Positions 26,151 to 34,356 of a stretch of 64,000 bases of DNA are shown piece by piece. The stretch is from positions 1 through 64,000 of the forward strand of contig CANDCP010000003.1 of NCBI GenBank assembly GCA_947383215.1. Reading direction: 5' to 3'. Below the pieces are notes generated by a model. The model did not search any database, was not told the DNA's origin, and saw nothing but the letters and a program-made list of their open reading frames with translations. Position 1 is the first letter of the stretch, and each line of letters opens with the position of its first letter. Made by a program: the position numbers and the translations under genes. This stretch comes from an uncultured Roseburia sp. (GTDB lineage: Bacteria > Bacillota > Clostridia > Lachnospirales > Lachnospiraceae).

Positions 26151-26291
26151 TTAACAGGAGCAAAATAAATTATAACCAACGAGCATCAGCAAAATACTTA
26201 TAATCACATCTGCACATCTCCCCGGGATTAAAAATGAGAGCAGAATCCCAAAGCCCAGACAGAAAAACGCAAACCCAATTACCCTTTTCAT
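26151..26291 (-). CDS. Small hydrophobic membrane protein, 46 aa
   Basis: A short gene encoding 46 residues: MKRVIGFAFFCLGFGILLS, a Pro-Gly turn (FLIPGRCAD), then a second hydrophobic run ending LVGYNLFCSC. This predicts two membrane helices forming a hairpin, with two cysteines at the C-terminus. The ATG at 26291 has GGTGA at suitable spacing. It lies between two intrinsic terminators, so it either has its own promoter or is reached by read-through from gerW. Similar short proteins with a GYNLF-type ending occur in Clostridia as unnamed hypotheticals, to my recollection. No function is known. Confidence 0.72.
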   Translation of the reverse strand: MKRVIGFAFFCLGFGILLSFLIPGRCADVIISILLMLVGYNLFCSC

Positions 26292-26302
26292 ATAATATCA
26301 CC

Positions 26303-26339
26303 AAAAAAGCATATATTATTATAATATATGCTTTTTTTC
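26303..26339. terminator. Terminator after gerW, symmetric
   Basis: A perfect 10-bp stem GCATATATTA/TAATATATGC with a 3-base loop (26309-26331) is flanked by A6 on one side and T7 on the other, so it can act on both strands. On minus it closes the gerW operon just before the 46-aa gene. Confidence 0.85.
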
Positions 26340-26349
26340 TTACAAAATA

Positions 26350-26775
26350 CTATTCGCACTCGTCTGCGCCGCCCATGACCGCGTCCGATAAGATATCTTC
26401 CATCTGACTGGCAGCTTTTTTCGTATTCTCTCCGTCTTTTTCATCTTTGTTTGTAAATTTATTTACAAAATCCGGAACCATGTCGAGAAGCTTCGTAATT
26501 CCATCCTGATTTTTGATATTCACAAGCTTTGTGGTTCCGTTTTGAATGACAAGCACCGCGCTCGGTGTAATTTTACCGCCCATTCCTCCCGCGCCGTTAT
26601 TCTTTTTGTCCTGGGCGAACGCTCCCGCGCCCACGCCGAACGACACGTCCACAAGCGGAAGAATAATCGTATCTCCGATATGAATCGCGTCTCCCACAAC
26701 GGTTTTTGTCGTTATAAAGCTGTCCATCCCTTTAAACAAAGATTCTACTGTTGAATGAAAGGTATTCTCTGTCAT
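26350..26775 (-). CDS. gerW: GerW family spore protein (YtfJ)
   Basis: Sporulation protein of the YtfJ/GerW family, needed for normal germination response in Bacillus. The 141 aa include the Gly-rich segment VSFGVGAGAFAQ plus GAGGMGGKITPSAVLVI and an acidic, probably flexible C-terminus. Upstream and 10 bases away is a DUF2953 gene, the usual partner (ytfI-ytfJ). This supports sporulation use of the pair. Regulation by a mother-cell sigma factor is likely but I did not find a clear promoter. Confidence 0.92.
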   Translation of the reverse strand: MTENTFHSTVESLFKGMDSFITTKTVVGDAIHIGDTIILPLVDVSFGVGAGAFAQDKKNNGAGGMGGKITPSAVLVIQNGTTKLVNIKNQDGITKLLDMVPDFVNKFTNKDEKDGENTKKAASQMEDILSDAVMGGADECE

Positions 26776-26785
26776 ATTTTCCCTC

Positions 26786-27661
26786 CTACTGTCTTATTTT
26801 TCTTATTAATTGTTTTATATTTTTATCCCGCCATATATACAGACCGGAACGCACCAGATGAAAAGAACGAACATGTCCTTTTGCTTTTAGCATTCCCCTG
26901 ACATAGGGCTGCTCTGATTCAAAATCCGGCACAATCTGAACCTTTTTCTGATAAAGAAAAGGGATCATACAAAGAACTGCAAGTATCTTTCCGGTATACG
27001 CCGGATTCCCGGCGCAGTAACAGATATCGGCAAACAGCTTACGCGGCCTGAAATGAACCAGAAGATACCAAAGCTCCCCTGTCACAAGCTTCGTCGTCTG
27101 TCTATTTGCCTCGTCCGTCAAAATCCGCCATCCGGCAGACAGTCTCATCTGCATATTTTTTATTTTTCCCGGTATTGCTTTAAAAAACCTTCCAAAAGAT
27201 CTGATTTTTGAAAATATAGGCCTGCAATTTTTGTTCTCAGCGTTTTTTTCCCCGCACTGCGCGTCCTCTGAGGACGCCGCGCTCTCGTCCTGAAAATCCG
27301 GCCTCACCTCCTGCGCCACAAAAACAGGCTCTTCCAATCGCTTTTCGGCCGATTTGTCTTTGGAAACCGCCCTTTTTCTTCTATGCTTTTTCCTGTCCGG
27401 ATTCGCCGGATAAATCTGCTTTTTTATCCCAAGAAACCTTATCGCCGCCTCTTTCTCTCCGTTTACCGTTTTCAGTCGAAAACAGATAAGATAAAGCAGC
27501 CAATGTAGTCTAAGATCCACCTCAATATCGTCTTTCGCCTGCGCGGTAATGCGATATTGAAACGGTACAAATATGACTGCAACTACCGCCAGCAGAAGAA
27601 AAATCAGTAACGACAGCAGTATGCAGCCAACGATTTTTAATATCAGCAGAACTACGCTCAT
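26786..27661 (-). CDS. DUF2953 domain protein (YtfI-like)
   Basis: A 291-aa protein of unknown function. An N-terminal membrane helix (about 7-33) is followed by a DUF2953-like beta region (RITAQAKDDIEVDLRLHWL), a charged low-complexity linker (about 90-150, KHRRKRA and Glu/Ser-rich), and a C-terminal part rich in aromatic residues (GELWYLLVHFRPRKLF). It overlaps the upstream conserved unknown gene by 4 bases (ATGA) and precedes gerW by 10 bases, so the three are co-translated. Probable sporulation role by association. Confidence 0.85.
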   Translation of the reverse strand: MSVVLLILKIVGCILLSLLIFLLLAVVAVIFVPFQYRITAQAKDDIEVDLRLHWLLYLICFRLKTVNGEKEAAIRFLGIKKQIYPANPDRKKHRRKRAVSKDKSAEKRLEEPVFVAQEVRPDFQDESAASSEDAQCGEKNAENKNCRPIFSKIRSFGRFFKAIPGKIKNMQMRLSAGWRILTDEANRQTTKLVTGELWYLLVHFRPRKLFADICYCAGNPAYTGKILAVLCMIPFLYQKKVQIVPDFESEQPYVRGMLKAKGHVRSFHLVRSGLYIWRDKNIKQLIRKIRQ

Positions 27662-27993
27662 TCCCTACCTCTGCTTTCCGCCTCTTGCGCCATAATATAG
27701 TCCCGTACAAAAAACGCGCCTGTCTTCTCATAAATTTCCGTCACAATGGAACATGCCAGCCTGCACGCCTCTTCTCTTCCTTTCGCAAGCCCGATAATAT
27801 AAATTTGCCTCTTCGCATAATACTTTTGCAGTAATTCCCTTGCCGGAATAATATCCAGCAAATTGGATGGATTCGAGGCCAGTGAAATCACATATATCTG
27901 TATCTGGCCCGCACGATGAAGAATCTTCCGCTTAATTTTTTCCGACTGATCTTTTATGCTGTCTCCCACGTACAAATCGTGATACCATTCCAT
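27658..27993 (-). CDS. Conserved hypothetical protein next to ytfI-gerW
   Basis: A 111-aa soluble protein of unknown function. It starts MEWYHDLYVGDSI and contains KIKRKILHRAGQIQIYVISL, SNPSNLLDIIPARELLQ and IIGLAKGREEAC. The alternation of hydrophobic strands and helices suggests a small alpha/beta fold. I use the ATG at 27993 (ribosome site GGTGGGG) rather than a start at 28059, which would overlap the Nudix gene. I recall similar uncharacterised proteins in Lachnospiraceae. Overlap with the DUF2953 gene ties it to the gerW group. Confidence 0.78.
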   Translation of the reverse strand: MEWYHDLYVGDSIKDQSEKIKRKILHRAGQIQIYVISLASNPSNLLDIIPARELLQKYYAKRQIYIIGLAKGREEACRLACSIVTEIYEKTGAFFVRDYIMAQEAESRGRE

Positions 27994-28034
27994 TCGATAC
28001 CCCACCTGCTTGAAAAGCAGCCTTCCCGCCGCCC

Positions 28035-28487
28035 TCAATAATATTTGTGTGTGCCCCAAAGATTACTCTTTTTTAAATCCAGATATTCACTATAAGCTTT
28101 CTCCAAAATTTGCTTTTCATTCGAAAATTTCAGCAAATGGTACGCTTCATGATATTTGTAATATCCGGAATCAACAAAATACTCTTCTTTTTGTGGTTTG
28201 CTGTAATAACTGTCTGCCATCATCAAATACCAGTGCACCTGCTTTTCCACCGTATCCTCCGGCACCGTAAACGTATACTGGCTTTTGCCGATATATTTGA
28301 TGATAGAGGCGCTTGCGCCGGTCTCCTCCAGTACCTCGCGTGCCGCAGTATCCTTATACTCTTCGCCGGGCTCCACAGTTCCCTTCGGAAGCACCCAGCC
28401 TTCATATTTATTTCTGTAATTCTTGTAAAGAACTAAAATTTTACCGCGAAATATTACGACACCACCACAACTCGTTGCCTCGATCAT
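28035..28487 (-). CDS. Nudix hydrolase
   Basis: Hydrolyses a nucleoside diphosphate linked to another group; the substrate is not known. The 150 aa include the Nudix box from GTVEPGEEYKDTAAREVLEE to TGA, matching G-x5-E-x7-REVxEE. The ATG at 28487 has AGGAGG at 6 bases spacing. An extension to 28628 would cross the promoter at 28600-28628. The C-terminus (FSNEKQILEKAYSEYLDL) is lineage-specific. It leads the operon with the conserved unknown, ytfI and gerW. Confidence 0.92.
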   Translation of the reverse strand: MIEATSCGGVVIFRGKILVLYKNYRNKYEGWVLPKGTVEPGEEYKDTAAREVLEETGASASIIKYIGKSQYTFTVPEDTVEKQVHWYLMMADSYYSKPQKEEYFVDSGYYKYHEAYHLLKFSNEKQILEKAYSEYLDLKKSNLWGTHKYY

Positions 28488-28511
28488 TGCATACCTCCTG
28501 TTGTGGCCAAT

Positions 28512-28584
28512 CCCGCCGAGCGCCAATCGGGCGCGAGGGGGGCTTTCCTTATTCCCCGCCGAGCGCAATCTACGCTCGAGGGAT
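28512..28584 (-). repeat. Two imperfect GC-rich hairpin repeats in the Nudix leader
   Basis: Two related units about 43 bases apart (28512-28540 and 28555-28584) both start CCCGCCGAGCGC and end in a GAGGG-type sequence. Each has internal dyad symmetry (GCGCC/GGGCGC and CGAGCG/CGCTCG). They lie between the promoter at 28600-28628 and the Nudix ribosome site, so they would fold in the mRNA leader. No U-tracts are present. Confidence 0.6.
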
Positions 28585-28599
28585 CCAAAACTAAATATC

Positions 28600-28628
28600 A
28601 GTATAAACCTTTTTTTCCCATCTTGCAA
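28600..28628 (-). promoter_or_regulatory. Promoter of the Nudix-ytfI-gerW operon
   Basis: Minus-strand -35 TTGCAA (28623-28628), 17-base spacer, -10 TATACT (28600-28605). The leader to the Nudix ATG is about 105 bases and carries the two GC-rich hairpins. Confidence 0.75.
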
Positions 28629-28709
28629 GGCAAGGTGTAAAATTATTGATTTTGGCGCGGTCTTAAAAGAAGACTTATATTTTAAGAAGGTCTTGTCGGG
28701 AAATTCGCG

Positions 28710-30197
28710 CTACCGATAATAGGAGTCGAAAATCGCTTTTGCCGCCGGGACTGCAACCTGGCTCCCGGTTCCGGCCTTTTCGGCAATTACGGCCACCGCA
28801 ATGTCCGTCTTATCCTCCCTGTGCGCAAAACCGACAAACCAGGAATGACTTTCACTTTTATTGTCCGAAAACTCGGCCGAACCCGTCTTTCCCGCCGCCG
28901 TGTATGACTGTCCGTTTAGCTTGGCTCCGGTACCGTTTGTCACGACATATTTCATGTAATCGGCAAGCAGCGCCGCCTCCTCCTTTGCAAAGAGCTCCCT
29001 GTATACCGACGGCTCATAGGATTTTACAACCGTGCCCTCCTGATTTTCCGTATGGTCCACAAGATACGGCCGCATCAGCACGCCGTCATTTGCAATCGCG
29101 CTTACAAGTAATGCCATATGATACGGCGTCACGAGCGTCTCCCCCTGCCCGATCGCAGTCTGCATAGCCAGGCCGTCGCCTGAATTCTTATTCAGTGTAA
29201 AACTGCTTTTGTTTGCCCCGATATTTCCCGGCAGCGCCTGATTAAAAAGCAGCGAATCACATAATTCCGAAAATTTTGTCTTATCCAGTCCAAGCCCGAT
29301 GTCCGCATAGGCAGAATTGCAGGAATTTGCAAAAGCCGCTTTCAAATCCTGCTCACCGTGGACCAGATTTCCGTAACAGTGAATGGTCGTATTTGAAACG
29401 GCCGTACTTCCGCTGCATGTATAATGATAGTCCTCATAACGGTTATTCTCATGGATATATTCCAACGTCGTCAGTATTTTGAATGTCGAGCCTGGAGGAT
29501 ACAAGCCCTGAGCGGCGCGGTTTACAAGCACCGATCCCTTGGAATCCGCCGCGGTGATGCGCTCCCAGTCCGCCGCGATCGTGTTGGGATTAAAATCCGG
29601 CTTTGAGACCATCGCAAGGATTTTTCCGGTCGACGGCTCCATAACGATCACCGCGCCGTCGTTCCCCCCAAGCGCGTTATACGCCGCCTCCTGAAGCGCA
29701 GAGTTTAGCGTGGTAATCACATTATCGCCGACGTTTTTCTCCCCCTTAATCTCATTTACCGTCCGTTCCAAAATAAAATCATGCGAGCGGAGCAGATTAA
29801 AATTCATAGTGGATTCCAGGCCGGCCTTGCCGTTTGTCGAAAACCCTACCACATGGGCATAGAGATTGGCAAACGGGTAATACCTGCTCTCATTTCCCTT
29901 CCCGTCTATATTCGTCTGCGCCAATATCTTCCCGTCCGCGGAGCGTATCTGTCCGCGTATCACCCGCTCTACAAAACTGTCCTGTCTCTTGTTATACGGA
30001 CTGTTAATAAAATCCTCGCTCTTAAACAGCTGAAAATATACCATATATCCCATCAGAGCCAGAAAAATTGCGAGAAACAGATACGTGACGACTACAAACT
30101 CGCGGTTACTGGCCGTGTTTCGTAAGCGCGTCGGATCCGATCTCCGCTTTTGATTTTTTGCTCTTTTGCTTCCCTGTCTGTTTTGCTTTTCTGTCAT
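28710..30197 (-). CDS. Class B penicillin-binding protein (PbpA type)
   Basis: Transpeptidase that cross-links peptidoglycan outside the membrane. The 495 aa have a basic cytoplasmic start, a membrane anchor (about 35-58) and a transpeptidase domain with the SxxK motif in PPGSTFKI, SxN as SCN in AFANSCNSAY, and KTG in AAGKTGSAEF. The dimerisation domain is short compared with FtsI/PBP2. The ATG at 30197 follows GGAG and lies inside the end of the SEDS gene (overlap about 90 bases). A SEDS polymerase and class B PBP pair forms one glycan synthase; whether for elongation, division or sporulation is not clear. Confidence 0.93.
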   Translation of the reverse strand: MTEKQNRQGSKRAKNQKRRSDPTRLRNTASNREFVVVTYLFLAIFLALMGYMVYFQLFKSEDFINSPYNKRQDSFVERVIRGQIRSADGKILAQTNIDGKGNESRYYPFANLYAHVVGFSTNGKAGLESTMNFNLLRSHDFILERTVNEIKGEKNVGDNVITTLNSALQEAAYNALGGNDGAVIVMEPSTGKILAMVSKPDFNPNTIAADWERITAADSKGSVLVNRAAQGLYPPGSTFKILTTLEYIHENNRYEDYHYTCSGSTAVSNTTIHCYGNLVHGEQDLKAAFANSCNSAYADIGLGLDKTKFSELCDSLLFNQALPGNIGANKSSFTLNKNSGDGLAMQTAIGQGETLVTPYHMALLVSAIANDGVLMRPYLVDHTENQEGTVVKSYEPSVYRELFAKEEAALLADYMKYVVTNGTGAKLNGQSYTAAGKTGSAEFSDNKSESHSWFVGFAHREDKTDIAVAVIAEKAGTGSQVAVPAAKAIFDSYYR

Positions 30198-31509
30198 TTC
30201 CCGCTCCTTCGTCTTCCCGCAAATTATAAAGCCCCTGAATAATTCCAAAAAGAATCAGCGTGCTAAGCACGGAGCTTCCGCCGTAGCTGACAAGCGGAAG
30301 CGTCACTCCCGTAGACGGAATAAACTTGGTAACGCCGCCGATCGTCAAAAAAACTTGAAATCCGTAAACCGTTCCAAGCCCAAGCGCCACCAGCTTGTAA
30401 AACATATTTTTCATCTGCATGGCAATATTTAAAAACATCAAAAAACAGCTCGCGCATACAAGAATCAGACAGAGCGCAAATAAAATCCCCATCTCTTCAG
30501 CTATGGCGGCAAACACAAAATCCTGCTCCACAATCGGAATTCTGTTCGGCATTCCCTGATACAAGCCGAGCCCGAAAAATCCGCCTGTTCCAATCGCAAA
30601 CAGCGACTGGCAGATCTGATACCCCTCCTTGTCGATCACGCTAAGCGGGGCCTGCCATGCCAGCACCCGGACACGGACGTGTGAAAACAACCGGTAAGCG
30701 ACGACAGACGCGAGACTGCCGGCCAAAAGGCCCCCCGCCAGGTAGCGCGCTTTTTTTGTCGCCACATACAGCATCACAAGATATACGACAAAAAAGATCA
30801 GCGCGCCCCCCAAATCCTTGGATAGAACAAGAATCAACACATGCAGCGCCGCGACGGCGCTCGTTACGGCCACATTCGGCAGCGCCGTCGATTCACTTAA
30901 GCGGGACGCCGCAAAAAATACAAAAAGTATTTTTATAAACTCTGACGGCTGGATCGTAATTCCGGCAATTGTAAATGAAATCTTAGCTCCGTAGCTTGTC
31001 TTGCCAAGAATCGCCACCATGCCAAGCATTGCGATACCGACGGCGGCGTAAAGCCATGTCAACTTATGAAAAAACTTCCATTTTCGTATAAACAGCGGCA
31101 AAACGAACGTGACGACAATCGAGGCGGCGGCAATCACAAACTGCTTCATCGCGCGCTCCGTATTGATCCTGGCCAAAATAATAAATCCGATCAACAGCAG
31201 CATACACATATTGTTGATTACAAGACGGGATGCGTTCGGATAAAAAATATGGTAGCAATTCAAAATTACAATGACAAGCAGAAGCTGTAAAAGATAAAAG
31301 ATCAGCATAAAAATTTCATTTGTCACCGCAAACAGCACGAGATACGCGTTCAAATGCAAAAGAAACATAAGCGCAGTCTGACGCGCAAAAATATACGCCT
31401 GCTTTTTTTTCGATTTCTTTTTGCCGAGCACGGAAAAACACTCATATGTATATCCGGCAAATAATATAATCATCAGATATTTCGACACTTCTACAATTAA
31501 ATTTACCAT
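30106..31509 (-). CDS. FtsW/RodA/SpoVE-family glycan polymerase
   Basis: SEDS-family peptidoglycan polymerase with about 10-12 membrane helices, 467 aa. Family motifs include ITIQPSEFIKI, AVSKDLGGAL-like LVLSKDLGGALIFF with the catalytic Asp, and the C-terminal FIPSTGVTLPLVSYGGSS. The N-terminus has extra hydrophobic segments before the core, and the tail is Lys/Gln-rich and cytoplasmic. It directly precedes its partner PBP and follows a U32 protease by 5 bases, all on the zapA transcript. Confidence 0.93.
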   Translation of the reverse strand: MVNLIVEVSKYLMIILFAGYTYECFSVLGKKKSKKKQAYIFARQTALMFLLHLNAYLVLFAVTNEIFMLIFYLLQLLLVIVILNCYHIFYPNASRLVINNMCMLLLIGFIILARINTERAMKQFVIAAASIVVTFVLPLFIRKWKFFHKLTWLYAAVGIAMLGMVAILGKTSYGAKISFTIAGITIQPSEFIKILFVFFAASRLSESTALPNVAVTSAVAALHVLILVLSKDLGGALIFFVVYLVMLYVATKKARYLAGGLLAGSLASVVAYRLFSHVRVRVLAWQAPLSVIDKEGYQICQSLFAIGTGGFFGLGLYQGMPNRIPIVEQDFVFAAIAEEMGILFALCLILVCASCFLMFLNIAMQMKNMFYKLVALGLGTVYGFQVFLTIGGVTKFIPSTGVTLPLVSYGGSSVLSTLILFGIIQGLYNLREDEGAGNDRKAKQTGKQKSKKSKAEIGSDALTKHGQ

Positions 31510-31514
31510 AATCC

Positions 31515-33713
31515 CTACTCTACTCCACGCTTGTAATGTCCGTTCGTATAGTCCGAAAGATGATCCTTTGGATGAATATCCTTCTTTTCAAGAAAAGCCT
31601 GTCTGTATGCAGACAATATATTCTGCGCCTTATCCCTTTGCTCCATCGTAAAATGAATCCTGAACGAGCCAAATCCCAGACGGCTAAGCTCGCTCTCCTG
31701 GTGGATCAAAAACAACGGCTTGGAATTATAGACAATATTGTAACATTCCGCACAATGATTTCGAACCGGAAACCGCACGCCGTAACGATCCTTTAAATAC
31801 AAAAATCCGCTGTGCTTATCGCACCCCTTCGTATTTTTATTTATGCATCCCGCCGATACCATAAGCGGAAGATAACCGTAAATCAGGAACTCGCTTTCGC
31901 CGTTCTTTCTGCCGCGCAGTTCTTTTCTGTTTAACTCCGGCGGAACCGTATCGCGCCGTATTCCCGCCGCGTCAAAAAAAGCTGCTTTCGCCGCGTCCGA
32001 ATACGTATACAGGCTGTGGTCAATGCGAATCTCTTTCTCCTCTCCCCGATGAAAAACGGCATACGACAAAGAATCGTAATTTTTCGCGACAACCCCGTCT
32101 AAAGGCAGCGAAAAAAGCTCCTCCGCTATCCTCTCATAAAACTTTGCCGTATCCATCCGAAAGACGGCGGGAAGAATAAAAAAGACGGCTTTTCCCGCAT
32201 CCGCACACTTTTTTACATCCGCCCCCAAGTCGGACAACAGCCTGTCCCTCTCGTACATTACGGAATCCAGATAAATCCCGTCGACAGCCTCGTCCGCCAG
32301 AGCGGCAAGAAGCCCTTCCCGACATTCCGTGGACACAATCAGCGACGGTTTTGCTTTCGTATCCGGCATTCGTCTGAACCTGACCGCCTCCGGCAGGGCG
32401 GCCCTTTTGTAAGGCTCCAAGCGCTTTTCCTGTAATAGCTCCAACGCTTCTTTTCGCAGATGATTCAACGATGCCACCGGAAGAAACAGATCGTCTTCCA
32501 TTTGAATTTCCACATGTTCAAACACAAACGGCGTGTTTCCCGTTTTTCGTATTCTTTTCAGAACCTCCTCTTCGGACATGGGATGCGTTTTCGCCTTTTG
32601 CGGCGTATCTGCGGATACGGTAACACAGTTTACCAGGTCGCTTACCTCCATAATAGCAGCAGAATCTTTCCGCAATATTAATTTTCCATAAATTTTTTCT
32701 TTTATTTCATCCAGGCCGCCCTGTTCCCCTGAAAGATCCGTCCGGTTGTGGCTGGATGTGCGATCTGTCAGCATATCGGAGGCGTTTCTGTCATAATAAT
32801 AGCCCTCTGTAAATCCGCTGCGGTTTCCAAGATCATAAAGCTTCTTTTTATCCGGCGGCAGCACACGATATTTTTCTTGTCCTTCCTGAAGATAACGATC
32901 CATATAATGCCGATAAACGGACACAACGCCCGCGGCGTAGGCCGCGCTTTTCATTCTCCCCTCAATCTTAAAAGAATAAACGCCGCTCTTTGCAATCTCA
33001 GGCAAAAACTCTATCGTATTTAAATCCTTTAAGCTTAATACATACGGATTATTTTTGTTTAAAATCATACCGTTGCAATCCATAACCTCATACGGCAGCC
33101 GGCAGGGCTGCGCGCATCTCCCCCTGTTTCCGCTCCGTCCTCCGATCATGCTGCTCATAAGGCACTGGCCGGAATAACAGTAACAGAGCGCTCCGTGAAC
33201 AAAGCTTTCTATCTCTATATCCGCCTCGTCCGCAATACTTTTAATCTCCGTCAGCGACAACTCGCGCGACGCCACAATTCGCTGCACGCCCTGTTTTTTT
33301 AAAAACGCCGCCCCCGCCGCACTCGCTATCGTCATCTGCGTGCTCGCGTGAACCGGCAAATCCGAAAAATTATCCCGGATAAACCAAAGCACTCCAAAAT
33401 CCTGCACGATCACGCCGTCGAGTCCGGCTCTGTAATACGGCAGAAGATACGAGTACAGCTGTTCCTCGATCTCCTCATTTTTTAACAGCGTATTGACTGT
33501 AAGAAAAATTTTCCTGTTATGGATATGTCCGTAATCAATGGCGGCCAGCAATTCATCTTCCTGAAAATTTTTAGCGTAAGCCCGCGCGCCAAAACTTCCT
33601 CCGCCAAGATAAACGGCGTCTGCCCCGGCGGCGATCACCGCCTTTAACGTTTCAAACGACCCGGCGGGGGCAAGTAATTCCAATTCGCCCCTCTTTTTTC
33701 TATTATTTGCCAT
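31515..33713 (-). CDS. U32-family protein, RlhA/TrhP-like
   Basis: A 732-aa member of the U32 family. Such proteins are annotated as peptidases, but characterised members (RlhA, TrhP) hydroxylate RNA. Motifs: LLAPAGSFETLKAVIAAGAD at the N-terminus, the conserved FKIEGRMKSAAYAAGVV, and four cysteines in GRSGNRGRCAQPCR and CYCYSGQCLMSS likely for a cluster. The C-terminal part has more cysteines (CINKNTKGC, RNHCAECYN). The ATG at 33713 follows GGGGGA; a TTG at 33725 is less likely. Being between zapA and ftsW/rodA, it is part of a division-related transcript, which may be incidental. Confidence 0.88.
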   Translation of the reverse strand: MANNRKKRGELELLAPAGSFETLKAVIAAGADAVYLGGGSFGARAYAKNFQEDELLAAIDYGHIHNRKIFLTVNTLLKNEEIEEQLYSYLLPYYRAGLDGVIVQDFGVLWFIRDNFSDLPVHASTQMTIASAAGAAFLKKQGVQRIVASRELSLTEIKSIADEADIEIESFVHGALCYCYSGQCLMSSMIGGRSGNRGRCAQPCRLPYEVMDCNGMILNKNNPYVLSLKDLNTIEFLPEIAKSGVYSFKIEGRMKSAAYAAGVVSVYRHYMDRYLQEGQEKYRVLPPDKKKLYDLGNRSGFTEGYYYDRNASDMLTDRTSSHNRTDLSGEQGGLDEIKEKIYGKLILRKDSAAIMEVSDLVNCVTVSADTPQKAKTHPMSEEEVLKRIRKTGNTPFVFEHVEIQMEDDLFLPVASLNHLRKEALELLQEKRLEPYKRAALPEAVRFRRMPDTKAKPSLIVSTECREGLLAALADEAVDGIYLDSVMYERDRLLSDLGADVKKCADAGKAVFFILPAVFRMDTAKFYERIAEELFSLPLDGVVAKNYDSLSYAVFHRGEEKEIRIDHSLYTYSDAAKAAFFDAAGIRRDTVPPELNRKELRGRKNGESEFLIYGYLPLMVSAGCINKNTKGCDKHSGFLYLKDRYGVRFPVRNHCAECYNIVYNSKPLFLIHQESELSRLGFGSFRIHFTMEQRDKAQNILSAYRQAFLEKKDIHPKDHLSDYTNGHYKRGVE

Positions 33714-33733
33714 ATATTCCCCCAAACAGCGGC

Positions 33734-33754
33734 GGGACAGAAAATCTCTGTCCC
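33734..33754 (-). repeat. Hairpin between zapA and the U32 gene
   Basis: Perfect 8-bp stem GGGACAGA/TCTGTCCC (33734-33741 with 33747-33754) with a 5-base loop, 21 bases before the U32 ATG. No U-tract follows on minus. Likely an mRNA processing or attenuation hairpin that separates zapA from downstream genes. Confidence 0.6.
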
Positions 33755-33785
33755 TCCATCGCCCGGCTGTATAAATTTCACGCCG

Positions 33786-34283
33786 CTATTTTTTCTGTTT
33801 ATTTCCCTGTCTCTTCGTCTCCTGCCTGTCGGTCTCCTGCACCTTGACCGCTTCCTCTTCCTTTTCGGAAAGCTTCCCGAAGAGCGTGTCCTCTAATGTC
33901 GTCTCAAGACGCGCCTTGTTTAACAAAAGCTCCTTATTGGCGTCCTCAAGCTCCTTTATCGCTTTGGCGTCGCTCTCCAGCTTTATCTGGTTCGATATCA
34001 AATCGTGACGCAGCTCATAGATTTCTCTGTCTTTTTCCTCTAAATCGCGCTCCAGCTTCTCTGCCTGTGCCTTTGCCTTAAAGTAATCGTCCGCAATGTT
34101 CAGCTCTAACAACGTCGACTTCATATCTACCGGAAATCTGCGAAACTCTTCCATTGCGTCGAACTCTCCACGTTTACTGTTAATATATGCGGCCACCTTT
34201 TGCAAATATTCTTCGCTTTCATAGCCGCTTAATGTATATACTTTTCCACTGATTATTACCTCTGCGCTTGATTTCGCCGACAT
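33786..34283 (-). CDS. zapA: Cell division protein ZapA
   Basis: Small FtsZ-associated protein that bundles protofilaments at midcell. The N-terminal half (about 1-70) has the ZapA fold (VIISGKVYTLSGYESEEYLQKVAAY). A long coiled coil follows (about 75-140), then a Lys/Gln/Glu tail. At 165 aa it is longer than typical ZapA (about 100 aa) because of the coiled-coil and tail extension. GGGAGG precedes the ATG. It is the first gene of the zapA-U32-ftsW/rodA-pbp operon. Confidence 0.9.
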   Translation of the reverse strand: MSAKSSAEVIISGKVYTLSGYESEEYLQKVAAYINSKRGEFDAMEEFRRFPVDMKSTLLELNIADDYFKAKAQAEKLERDLEEKDREIYELRHDLISNQIKLESDAKAIKELEDANKELLLNKARLETTLEDTLFGKLSEKEEEAVKVQETDRQETKRQGNKQKK

Positions 34284-34325
34284 TTTTACAAATTCCTCCC
34301 TATGTATCCAACAAAAACTGATTTT

Positions 34326-34354
34326 ATTATATTCATTTTTGACTGGAAAAACAA
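34326..34354 (-). promoter_or_regulatory. Promoter of the zapA operon
   Basis: Minus-strand -35 TTGTTT (34349-34354), 17-base spacer, perfect -10 TATAAT (34326-34331). It starts 3 bases after the ruvB stop; no terminator is visible between, so ruvB transcripts may also read into zapA. Confidence 0.78.
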
Positions 34355-34356
34355 CC

